A DNA stretch of 64,000 bases from Gammaproteobacteria bacterium (GTDB lineage: Bacteria; Pseudomonadota; Gammaproteobacteria; Pseudomonadales; UBA5518): NCBI GenBank assembly GCA_016705365.1, contig JADIYI010000008.1, positions 310,001-374,000 on the forward strand, in the 5' to 3' direction. A model generated the notes under the pieces. The model was given only the letters and a program-made list of their open reading frames with translations. It ran no database searches and had not been told where the DNA came from. The position numbers and the translations under genes are program-made. Below, in pieces: positions 42,020 to 50,271 of the stretch (position 1 is its first letter; each line of letters opens with the position of its first letter).

Positions 42020-43344
42020 TCAGACTTCCTTGGCCAGCTGCGCTTCGCGCTCTATCTCGGTATCGAGGAACTTCAGCCATTGCGCGGCGATCTTGGCCGA
42101 GCGCTCATCACTGCGCGCTTCCATGAAGGCATTCTTGGCGGCGTCCAGCTTGCCCATGTTGTACAGCGCCATGCCGAGCACCACGCGGGTATTGTCGGGG
42201 CGGCGCCCGCCACCCATGGACAACGATTTGCGCGCCGCATCGACAGCCTTGGCGTTGTCGTCTTCGTCGAGCTGGATATTGGCCAGCCGCGCCCACATCT
42301 CGCCGTCGTCGGACACCTTCGCGGCGCGCTCGAGATAGGGAATGGCACGCTTGTTCTCGCGCGCCTGGCGATAGGCGATGCCCAGCAGCTCGAGATTCTT
42401 CGCGGTGGCTTTTATCTGCTTGCCCTCGACACCCTTGTCGAGCACCTGCGCCGCCTTGTAGGGGAGATCCGAACCGAGATAGAGATAGGCCATGTTGACC
42501 AGCTCACGCTCCCCGGTGACCCATCCGCTCAGGTAGGCGGTTTCCATGGCACCGAGCTGTGCCTTTTCGTTCTTCAGTTCGCCGTACATGCCGGCAAGCT
42601 GCACGAAGTAGTCCTTCTTCGGCCATTTCCTGGCGAGGATTTCGAGGATATCGGTGGTCTTCTGGATATCGCCCTTCTCGTAGTACAGCACCCGCATCAG
42701 CAGGTACCAGTTTTCCTTCGGCTCCTGGCCGCGCCGCCTGGCTTCGGCCATCCCGGCTTCAATGTTGCGCAGCGCCTCGTCATAGGCCTTCAGCTGGTAA
42801 TTGGCCTGGGCCAGCAATACATGCATCGGGCGCGGGATTCGGCGCCACCTTGAACCAGGATTTCAGCATGCTCGCCGCGCGCCGCCAGTCCTCTATCACG
42901 AAATAGAGCTGCGCGAGGCTGTAACGTGCCGATCTCCATTGCCTCGGGCAGTTCCGGCTGCGCGAGCACCTTCTCGTAGGCCCTGATCGCGTCCTGGTAT
43001 TTTTCCTGGGAGTAATAGATGAACGCGTAGAAATTGTAGACATTCGCGAGTTCGTAGCTGTTCAGCGCCCGCTTGCCGCTGTATTCGCGCTGCAGGGCTT
43101 CGAGCGCGCGCTGGGCCGCGGCAAAATCGTTGGCCTCCGCGGCCTGCTGCGCGAGTGCCAGCTTTTCATAGACCTCGTTGCGCAGCGCCGGAGTCCGGCG
43201 CGCCTTCTGGGCAGCCGGTTTCTGTTCCTCGGCATGGACCATGCCGCTGTCGATACCCGGTAAGCCAGGCCAGGCGCTCAACAGCACCCCGAGCGCCAGG
43301 GTGCGTGCGCTTCGCGAAATCGTCGTTATCTTCACGCGTCCCAC
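42020..43344 (-). pseudogene. TPR protein of the TonB operon, two frameshifts
   Basis: Last gene of the TonB operon. From GTG 43344 the frame reads a signal-like N terminus, YEKLALAQQAAEANDF and TPR units to LPEAMEIGT (about 42930). It then continues in a second frame as RYSLAQLYFVIEDWRRAASML and KVAPNPAP (about 42828), then in a third as MHVLLAQANYQLKAYDEALRN to TGA 42020. Concatenated, these give a normal TPR protein of about 440 residues, so two small indels about 100 bp apart break it. True decay or sequencing error cannot be told apart here. Confidence 0.8.
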
Positions 43345-43349
43345 CCTGC

Positions 43350-43961
43350 TCAGTTCTCGAGCTCGTACAGGAAGCGGTTGCGCACGCCAACCACTTCAAC
43401 CGGTTCTCCATCGATGACCCGTGGCTTGTACTTGAACTTCATCGCCGCCTTTACCGAGGCGTCCTCGAACAAGCCCGCCGGCGAACAGTCGGTCGCGACC
43501 GGATCACGAGTCGCCCCGGTCGTGGTCACCGTGTACTCCACGATGCAGTAGCCGGTGATGCCGCGCGTCTGTGCGCGGCGCGGATAGATCGCGGCGACCT
43601 TGACGATCGGCAGGTATTCGCCGTCGGACGCGGAAATGCCGAGCCCGCTGCTGAGCTTCACTTCCTGCTTCGGCGTGGCCGACATGTTCACGGCAATTTT
43701 TGATGCGGAATCGAATTCCCGCACATTGGGCTGGTCGAGCGGCGGCGGCGGTTCCTCCGGATCTTCCACTTTCTCCGGTTTCTGCTCCTTGATATTGGTC
43801 TCTATCCTGGTCTCGCTCATCGTGATGTCGGCGATCCGGGTGGCCGCTGACTCGTCGACCGTGCGGTCGGCGGTTGCGATCAGGGTGTGCATGAGCAGGA
43901 ACAGGGCCAGCGTGGCGACCAGCCCGAGAATCATTGCAACCACTATCCGCACGCTTTTCAT
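43350..43961 (-). CDS. tonB: TonB energy transducer
   Basis: 203 residues. N-terminal membrane anchor VAMILGLVATLALFLLMHTL, a short Glu/Pro linker (KPEKVEDPEEPPPPLDQP) and a C-terminal TonB domain with IVKVAAIYPRRAQTRGITGYCIVEYTVTTTG. It transmits proton-motive force to outer-membrane receptors. Linker is short, as in TonB2/TonB3 systems. ATG 43961, five bases after exbD. No TonB-dependent receptor gene is in the window. Confidence 0.9.
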   Translation of the reverse strand: MKSVRIVVAMILGLVATLALFLLMHTLIATADRTVDESAATRIADITMSETRIETNIKEQKPEKVEDPEEPPPPLDQPNVREFDSASKIAVNMSATPKQEVKLSSGLGISASDGEYLPIVKVAAIYPRRAQTRGITGYCIVEYTVTTTGATRDPVATDCSPAGLFEDASVKAAMKFKYKPRVIDGEPVEVVGVRNRFLYELEN

Positions 43962-43965
43962 GAGG

Positions 43966-44379
43966 CTATTTGCTTTGCGTGGAAATTGAAACATCCTCCA
44001 CACCGGCATCGCGCGCGGCATCGAGCACCGCCGCCACCACCCTGGTGCTGGAGTGAGTGTCCGCCTGCACCACCAATCCGCCCTTCGGGTTCTCGGCATG
44101 CATACGCTCTATCTGCTGCCTGACGCTGCGGGTATCGACCTGCCGCTTGTCGATCCATATCTGGTTGGCGGCGCTCACCGCGACCAGGATCTTGGCATTT
44201 TTCTTCTGCTCGGCGGTTACCGCCTCCGGCCGGTTCACCTCGATGCCCGCCTCCTTGATGAAGGACGCGGTCACGATGAAGAAGATGAGCATGATGAACA
44301 CCACGTCCAGCATCGGCGTGAGATCGATCTCGCTTTGTGCCGCATTGTCGGCGGATTTGAAAGACGGGTTGCGACGCAT
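43966..44379 (-). CDS. exbD: Biopolymer transporter ExbD
   Basis: 137 residues: cytosolic N terminus, single membrane helix with the essential Asp in IDLTPMLDVVFIMLIFFIV, and a periplasmic domain with VAADTHS-like VVQADTHSSTRVV. Stator component with ExbB. ATG 44379; 10 bp after exbB. Confidence 0.93.
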   Translation of the reverse strand: MRRNPSFKSADNAAQSEIDLTPMLDVVFIMLIFFIVTASFIKEAGIEVNRPEAVTAEQKKNAKILVAVSAANQIWIDKRQVDTRSVRQQIERMHAENPKGGLVVQADTHSSTRVVAAVLDAARDAGVEDVSISTQSK

Positions 44380-44388
44380 GAGCGCTTC

Positions 44389-44916
44389 TCAATGATCCGT
44401 GGTCAGGCGGTCTTCGAGCCGGCGCATTTCCAGGCTCGCGGTACGCGCGACATAGATATTGGCAAAAACTCCCGAAATCGCGGCGACCATGCCGGCCATG
44501 GTCGGAATCGTGGCCCGCGACACGCCGCCGGCCATCGACCGCGCATCGCCGCCGCCGGTGACGGCCATGACGTGGAACACCACGATCATCCCGGTGACCG
44601 TGCCGAGCAACCCCAGCAACGGGCACAACGACACACACACTTTGATCAACGACAGGTTCTGCTCGATCTTTTCCCGGGTGCGCGAAACCAGCGCCCGGCG
44701 AATCTGCCTGGCATTCCAGGACGCTCGCTCCGCGCGCTGCTCCCAGGCATTGACCACGACGATCACTTCCCCGGGCAGCACGAAGCGGAAATACCAGATA
44801 CGCTCGAACACCAGCGTCCACATGAAGAACGTCAGCCCTCCGATTCCGTAGAGAACCGGGCCACCGGAGGCGACGAACTGCCGGATACTCTCCAGCGCGT
44901 CGTAGAGGGAGAACAT
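44389..44916 (-). CDS. exbB: ExbB proton-channel protein
   Basis: 175 residues, three membrane helices: GGPVLYGIGGLTFFMWTLVF near the N terminus and the conserved pair SLCPLLGLLGTVTGMIVVF / ATIPTMAGMVAAISGVFANI. ATG 44916 touches the ttpC stop (TGATG). Shorter than TolQ, as in TonB2-type operons. Confidence 0.92.
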   Translation of the reverse strand: MFSLYDALESIRQFVASGGPVLYGIGGLTFFMWTLVFERIWYFRFVLPGEVIVVVNAWEQRAERASWNARQIRRALVSRTREKIEQNLSLIKVCVSLCPLLGLLGTVTGMIVVFHVMAVTGGGDARSMAGGVSRATIPTMAGMVAAISGVFANIYVARTASLEMRRLEDRLTTDH

Positions 44917-46313
44917 CAATCCTTCCTCAACGAGGACTCGGTGTGTTCGGCAATGATGCCCGTGGTTTGCTCCTCCAGCACCTGCATCACGCGCCTGGCC
45001 CGCCCGCTGACCAGGGTGTGCATCAGCACCACCGGTATCGCGACGCACAATCCCAGCACCGTTGTCACCAGCGCCTGGGAGATGCCATTGGCCATCGCTT
45101 TCGGATCGCCGGCACCGAAGATGGTGATTGCCTGGAAAGTCACGATCATTCCGGTCACGGTGCCAAGCAACCCGAGCAGCGGGGCGACCGTCGCGATGAT
45201 CTTCATCAGCGTGAGGCCGCTCTCGATTTTCGGAATCTCCTTCAGCACGGCCTCGCTGAGCTTGAGCTCCAGGGTCTCGAGATCCATGTCGGGGTTTTGT
45301 TCATGCACCGCGAGCACGCGCCCGAGGGGATTGTCGCTGAGCGCCTTGGCGCTTTTCAGCTGCCTGGTTACATGCGAACTCATCCTCATCAGCACGACCA
45401 GGCGGTAAACCGCCAGCAGCAAACCAAAAACGCCCAGCGCGATGATGATGTAGCCAACCAGTCCGCCCTGGTGAGCCCGCTCCTCGAGCGTGGGGGCGGC
45501 GATCAATGCCGCCAGGAACGAGCCTCCCGAGGACCCGGTGGGGTCGATGCCGAAAGCGTGATAACCGTCCGTGGCGTTGGCAAGTTCTTCGGCGGCATCG
45601 ACGAATTTTCCGGCAGGCTGGCGCGGTAGTTCCGAGAGCAGGTGCTTCGTCGGCAGATACTCGAGGTACATGCCATCGTCACTCAGCACATTGAACACGC
45701 CGACCCGAACCACCGGCTTGACGGCCTGGTCGCCATTCGGCGCAATCACCGTTGCATCGAATTTCACCACCCGGCCGGACTCGATCATCTCCTGCTGCAG
45801 TTCGTACCACAATCCCTCGAGATCCTCGATGCTCGGCAGGCTCTCGCCGCTGCTTGCGAGCTCGATCAGGCGGTCGATCCTGCCGATCCGCTCCACCCCG
45901 AACTGGGCGCCGGTCATCGAGGTCTCGAAGGTTGCGCGCGCATCGCCACTGGCGGACGTCACATGACCGAATAGTTCGCTGAGCGAACCGAGCCGCTCGC
46001 GCAATTGCGCCTGCTTCTGGGAGATCAGCAGCTCGTTGGCCTCGAAATTGGTCTCGAGCTGCTCCGAGCGACCCTGCGCGGCATTGCGCTCGGCCTTGAC
46101 CCGGTTGAGCTCCGCCTGTTGCCGGGTCTTGTCCTTGGCGAAACGCGCTTCCCGTTCGCGCGCCTCGCGCGCATCGCTCGCCTGCCCCTGCTTCACATAC
46201 TGCAGCAACTGATCCAGCGTCTGCGGCTTCTGATCCGCGGCGCTGGCAACCGCGCCAAACCCGATTGCGATCGTGCTGAATGCCGTTGCCAGGAATCGGT
46301 TCAGCTTGTTCAT
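44916..46313 (-). CDS. TtpC-type MotA/TolQ/ExbB protein
   Basis: 465 residues: signal peptide (FSTIAIGFGAVASAA), a long coiled coil (RFAKDKTRQQAELNRVKAE), a periplasmic domain, then a C-terminal ExbB-like module with VAPLLGLLGTVTGMIVTF and ALVTTVLGLCVAIPVVLMH. This is the layout of TtpC, the extra ExbB-like protein of Vibrio TonB2 systems that is needed with ExbB-ExbD-TonB. Start overlaps the DUF3450 stop (ATGA). Confidence 0.88.
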   Translation of the reverse strand: MNKLNRFLATAFSTIAIGFGAVASAADQKPQTLDQLLQYVKQGQASDAREAREREARFAKDKTRQQAELNRVKAERNAAQGRSEQLETNFEANELLISQKQAQLRERLGSLSELFGHVTSASGDARATFETSMTGAQFGVERIGRIDRLIELASSGESLPSIEDLEGLWYELQQEMIESGRVVKFDATVIAPNGDQAVKPVVRVGVFNVLSDDGMYLEYLPTKHLLSELPRQPAGKFVDAAEELANATDGYHAFGIDPTGSSGGSFLAALIAAPTLEERAHQGGLVGYIIIALGVFGLLLAVYRLVVLMRMSSHVTRQLKSAKALSDNPLGRVLAVHEQNPDMDLETLELKLSEAVLKEIPKIESGLTLMKIIATVAPLLGLLGTVTGMIVTFQAITIFGAGDPKAMANGISQALVTTVLGLCVAIPVVLMHTLVSGRARRVMQVLEEQTTGIIAEHTESSLRKD

Positions 46314-47089
46314 AGCGTGCTCTCCGGTGCTGCTACCGGCAGCATCAGCAGGTCGATCGCCGCCTGCTTGTTGGCCATGCGGATGCCGTTCTGGATGGCG
46401 CTGCGGTACTGTGCGCTGTCCAGCTCCTCCCAGCTTCGGGTGGCCACGTTCCAGTGTCCCGATACCGCGAGATCAGGCGTCTGGTACAGCAGCGCGACAC
46501 GACCGACGCGCAGCACGTTGACCTCGCGCTCCACGCCTTCGATCGTTATCGTGTCCTTGTAGGTGTCGATCTTGCGACCGTACTCGATCTCGATCTTGTA
46601 GGCCTCCAGCACCTGGCGGAACTTCTCTGCCGTGGTGACATCGGCACGATCGAGATTGTTGCGCAGAAAGGCGATCCGATTGCCCCGCTCCTGGAGATGG
46701 AACGGCAGATCGAGCGCCACGAATTCCTCGAGACCGTCGATCATGCGGATCACCAGCGGGGTGATCTGACGCTGGATGATCGTCACGTCGGCGATCGACT
46801 GATCGATCTGGGACGCACGGGTCGTCTGGTTTGCAACCTGCTTTTCGAGCCGTGCGTTGTAGACCTTCAGACCATCGATCTGCTTGGTCACGGTCTTGTA
46901 TTCCTGCAGCAGGTCGCGGGTCTCGTCGGCGATCTTGTCGATCTTGGCCTGCGAAGCCTGGCCTGCCTCCGCGGACGCCTGGCTCACCCTGAAGATATCG
47001 TTGAAGGTATCGGCATGGATGCTCGGGGCGCCCAGCAGCGCCGCGACGGACATGGCGAGGAAGGCCTGCTTCATCGTGTATTTGCTCAT
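46310..47089 (-). CDS. DUF3450 periplasmic coiled-coil protein
   Basis: 259 residues with a signal peptide (AFLAMSVAALLGAPSIHA) and a long coiled coil (TRDLLQEYKTVTKQIDGLKVYNARLEKQ in part), then VTIIQRQITPLVIRMIDGLEEFV and the conserved end NGIRMANKQAAIDLLMLP. DUF3450 proteins regularly precede TtpC-ExbB-ExbD-TonB operons. First gene of the operon; ATG 47089. Confidence 0.9.
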   Translation of the reverse strand: MSKYTMKQAFLAMSVAALLGAPSIHADTFNDIFRVSQASAEAGQASQAKIDKIADETRDLLQEYKTVTKQIDGLKVYNARLEKQVANQTTRASQIDQSIADVTIIQRQITPLVIRMIDGLEEFVALDLPFHLQERGNRIAFLRNNLDRADVTTAEKFRQVLEAYKIEIEYGRKIDTYKDTITIEGVEREVNVLRVGRVALLYQTPDLAVSGHWNVATRSWEELDSAQYRSAIQNGIRMANKQAAIDLLMLPVAAPESTL

Positions 47090-47193
47090 CGCGATCTTGT
47101 CCCTGTTTTCGAACGTTCACCATCCGCGGGCATCGACCCCGGTCACGGCGCCCAAACCCTTACGGAATTTCCGACTATTTGCGACCTCGCTGC

Positions 47194-47222
47194 ATTAAAA
47201 GGAAGTCATTTTGCCAAGTCAA
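47194..47222 (-). promoter_or_regulatory. Sigma-70 promoter of the TonB operon
   Basis: Minus strand TTGACT (47222-47217), exactly 17 bp, TTTAAT (47199-47194). About 100 bp upstream of the DUF3450 ATG. No Fur box was seen nearby, so iron control is not indicated. Confidence 0.65.
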
Positions 47223-47263
47223 CGAGATCCTGAGTCCGCCTTGTTCTGGCGCAGGTTTCCGAC

Positions 47264-47809
47264 TCAAATCGCTCGTCCGGCAACCGCGGGCAAACGCTCC
47301 AGCGTCACAAAGCAAAACCGCAGCCCGGGTTCCGCGGCGCTTTGACCAGGCACGCGCTCCGACTCCCGCCACTGCCGCGGGTCGATTTCGGGAAACCAGG
47401 TATCACCCGCGATCTCCAGCTCGATTTGCGTCAGGTAGATGCGATCGGCAAACCGCAGGCATTGCCGGTAGATTTCCGCCCCGCCGATCACCATGCACTC
47501 GCCGACGCCATCCCGGGTCGCGATCTCGCGGGCCAGCCCCAGCGCCGTGGGCAGATCGCGCGTGACGATCACATCCGCGGATGGCGCAAAACCAGACACG
47601 GTGCTCAACACGATATTGCTGCGCCCCGGCAAGGCGCGACCGATCGATTCGAAGGTGCGCCGCCCCATGATCACCGGCTTGCCGAGCGTCAGCGCCTTGA
47701 AATGGCGCAGATCCTCGGGCAAGCGCCACGGCAGGGCATTGTCACGACCGATCACGCGATTGGCGGCCATCGCGACCACCAGGCACAGCTTCACCGCGGC
47801 CCCGCTCAT
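47264..47809 (-). CDS. folA: Dihydrofolate reductase
   Basis: NADPH-dependent reduction of dihydrofolate; trimethoprim target. 181 residues: VVAMAANRVIGRDNALPWRLPEDLRHFK with the substrate-binding Glu/Asp loop, VIMGRRTFESIG, and GGAEIYRQCL. ATG 47809 overlaps the thyA stop; together they form the thymidylate cycle. Confidence 0.95.
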   Translation of the reverse strand: MSGAAVKLCLVVAMAANRVIGRDNALPWRLPEDLRHFKALTLGKPVIMGRRTFESIGRALPGRSNIVLSTVSGFAPSADVIVTRDLPTALGLAREIATRDGVGECMVIGGAEIYRQCLRFADRIYLTQIELEIAGDTWFPEIDPRQWRESERVPGQSAAEPGLRFCFVTLERLPAVAGRAI

Positions 47810-48600
47810 ACCGCCACGGGCGCGGCAATATGCGGGTGGGCCTGGTAAGCGCGCAACGCGATGTCCTCGGCACGAAACGCGAACAGGTCACTTACCCCGG
47901 GATTCAGTTCCAGCACCGGCAAGGGATACGGCTCGCGCTCGAGTTGCAAGCGTGCCTGGGCGAGATGATTGATGTAGAGATGGGCATCGCCGAAGGTATG
48001 CACGAAATCGCCGGGGCGCAGGCCGCAGACCTGCGCAACCATATGGGTGAGCAGGGCGTAGGAGGCGATATTGAACGGGACCCCCAGAAAAACATCGGCG
48101 CTGCGCTGGTAGAGCTGACAGGACAGACGCCCGCCCTGAACGTAGAACTGGAACAGCGCATGGCAGGGGGCCAGCGCCATGCGCTCGATATCCGCCACGT
48201 TCCAGGCGCTCACCATCAGCCGGCGCGAATCGGGATTGCCGCGGATCTGCTCGAGCAGCGCGGTTATCTGATCGATATGCCGCCCGTCGGCGGCAGGCCA
48301 GCTGCGCCATTGGTAGCCGTAGACCGGTCCGAGTTCGCCATCGGCATCCGCCCATTCGTCCCAGATCGAGACTCCGTTGTCCTTCAGGTAGCGGATATTG
48401 GTGTCACCGCGCAGGAACCACAGCAGCTCGTGCAGGATCGAGCGCAGGTGCAGCTTCTTGGTGGTGACCAGCGGAAAGCCCTCGGCGAGGTCGAAGCGCA
48501 TCTGGTAACCAAATACGCTGAGCGTGCCGGTGCCGGTACGGTCGCCCTTCGAAGCGCCATTTTCGAGGATGTGGCGCAGCAATGCGTGGTACTGCTTCAT
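47806..48600 (-). CDS. thyA: Thymidylate synthase
   Basis: dUMP methylation using methylene-tetrahydrofolate. 264 residues, the E. coli length. Catalytic Cys in MALAPCHALFQFYV; GDRTGTGTLSVFGYQ and CQLYQRSADVFLGVPFNIA are canonical. ATG 48600 overlaps lgt by four bases. Confidence 0.97.
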   Translation of the reverse strand: MKQYHALLRHILENGASKGDRTGTGTLSVFGYQMRFDLAEGFPLVTTKKLHLRSILHELLWFLRGDTNIRYLKDNGVSIWDEWADADGELGPVYGYQWRSWPAADGRHIDQITALLEQIRGNPDSRRLMVSAWNVADIERMALAPCHALFQFYVQGGRLSCQLYQRSADVFLGVPFNIASYALLTHMVAQVCGLRPGDFVHTFGDAHLYINHLAQARLQLEREPYPLPVLELNPGVSDLFAFRAEDIALRAYQAHPHIAAPVAV

Positions 48601-49406
48601 GGCCGTGCTTTGTCCCCGGCCGGCCCCGGACCGCGGTAAGCCCACAGCAGCAGCACGACACCGCCCACCAGCATCGGCAGGCACAACAGCTGACCACGGG
48701 TCAGCCAGCCGAACGCCTGGAATCCTATGTCGTGGTCAGGCTCGCGAACAAATTCGACCGCGAAGCGAAACACGCCGTACAGCGTCAGAAACAGCCCGGT
48801 CACTGCCAATCTCGGGCGCGGCCTGGATGAGTACCACCACAGCAGCGCAAACAGCAGCAGACCCTCGAGCGCGGCCTGGTAAAGCTGCGAGGGATGCCGC
48901 GCCAGCGCCAGCGGATCACGCGGGAACACCATACCCCACGGCAGATCGGTAGGCCTGCCCCACAGCTCCTGGCCGATGAAGTTGCCGATACGCCCGAAGC
49001 CGAGCCCCAGCGGCACGATGGGCGCCACGAAATCGAGAATATCCGCGATGCGGCAGCCACGCGAGCGCGCAAACCACCATAACGCGACCCCTACCCCGAG
49101 AAGCCCACCATGGAACGACATGCCCCCTTCCCAGACCCGGAACAGCCACAGCGGATCCTCCTGCAGATGGGCGAAACCGTAAAACAGTACGTAGCCGAGC
49201 CGGCCGCCAACCACGACACCGATCGCGCCCCAGAAAATCAGGTCCTCTACCTGCTCCCCGGTGATCGGCGCTCCCGGACGGGCGGCACGCACCCGCGCCA
49301 GCCACCAGGCCGAGGCAAAAGCGGCGAGATACATCAGCCCGTACCAATGCACCTTGAGCGGACCGATCGCGACAGCGACCGGATCGAAGGCAGGATGATG
49401 CAGCAT
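48597..49406 (-). CDS. lgt: Prolipoprotein diacylglyceryl transferase
   Basis: Inner-membrane enzyme that attaches diacylglycerol to the lipobox Cys. 269 residues, seven membrane helices. Motifs HWYGLMYLAAF, GGMSFHGGLLGVG and the Lgt signature GRIGNFIGQELWGR are present. ATG 49406. Order lgt-thyA-folA is common in gammaproteobacteria. Confidence 0.96.
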   Translation of the reverse strand: MLHHPAFDPVAVAIGPLKVHWYGLMYLAAFASAWWLARVRAARPGAPITGEQVEDLIFWGAIGVVVGGRLGYVLFYGFAHLQEDPLWLFRVWEGGMSFHGGLLGVGVALWWFARSRGCRIADILDFVAPIVPLGLGFGRIGNFIGQELWGRPTDLPWGMVFPRDPLALARHPSQLYQAALEGLLLFALLWWYSSRPRPRLAVTGLFLTLYGVFRFAVEFVREPDHDIGFQAFGWLTRGQLLCLPMLVGGVVLLLWAYRGPGPAGDKARP

Positions 49407-49497
49407 CAGCGGCTCCGGGCGGTTTCTGGTTGCGGCACCATGGGCGCCGACCGTGGCGGAGCGCTATTATGCCTCACCGCAACCGCAGTCACAGCTT

Positions 49498-50262
49498 ATG
49501 TGCCTTATCGTGATCGCCTGGCGCAGCCACCGCGCCTACCCCCTGCTCATCGGCGCGAACCGCGACGAGTTCCATGATCGCCCCAGCCTGCCCGCCGGAT
49601 TCTGGTGCGACGCGCCGCAACTTTGCGCCGGCCGCGATCTGCTGGCCGGAGGCAGCTGGCTCGGCATCACCCGCGGCGGACGATTCGCGGCACTCACCAA
49701 TTTCCGCGCCCCCGAGGCAAAGGCGAGCAACGCACCCTCGCGCGGGGAGTTGGTGAGCGCGTTTCTGCGTGGCAGCGATACGCCGCGCAGCTATCTCGAA
49801 CAGTTGCAGCCGCAGGCGGCGCGCCATGCCGGCTTCAACCTGCTGCTCGGAGAACTGGGTGGCGAGCTGTACTACTTTTCCAACCGCGCTGATGCCATCC
49901 GGCGCCTTGAGCCCGGCGTCTATGGATTGTCGAATCATTTGCTGGACACACCGTGGCCAAAAGTGCGCGCTGCCCGTGCAAACCTGGCGGCACTGATCGA
50001 AGCCGAGCCTGGCACAGACGAGATATTCGCGCTCCTTGGTGAGCGCTCGCTGCCCCCGGCGCATGAACTCCCCGATACCGGGGTCGGCCAGCAACACGAA
50101 CAGTTGCTCGCACCGTGCTTCATCGTTTCCGAGCGCTATGGAACACGCGCCAGCACCGTGGTGCGTGTGAGCCGGGAAGGCAGGGTGGAATTCGAGGAGC
50201 ATTCCTTCGATGCCCGCGGCAAGCGCCAGCAAACGGTTGCACACCGTTTCCGGATCACCTGA
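49498..50262 (+). CDS. NRDE (TANGO2-like) family protein
   Basis: 254 residues beginning MCLIVIAWRSH, with Cys2 in the position of an Ntn-hydrolase nucleophile, then the family name motif GANRDEFHDRPS, GGSWLGITRGGRFAALTNFR and YGLSNHLLDTPWPKV. Exact reaction unknown. ATG 49498. Lies between divergent lgt and convergent ptsP. Confidence 0.9.
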   Translation: MCLIVIAWRSHRAYPLLIGANRDEFHDRPSLPAGFWCDAPQLCAGRDLLAGGSWLGITRGGRFAALTNFRAPEAKASNAPSRGELVSAFLRGSDTPRSYLEQLQPQAARHAGFNLLLGELGGELYYFSNRADAIRRLEPGVYGLSNHLLDTPWPKVRAARANLAALIEAEPGTDEIFALLGERSLPPAHELPDTGVGQQHEQLLAPCFIVSERYGTRASTVVRVSREGRVEFEEHSFDARGKRQQTVAHRFRIT

Positions 50263-50271
50263 TCCGCGGAC

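Noticed and set aside
47090..47263. Fur box before the TonB operon
   Set aside because: No 19-bp palindrome resembling GATAATGATAATCATTATC found; only the sigma-70 promoter is clear.
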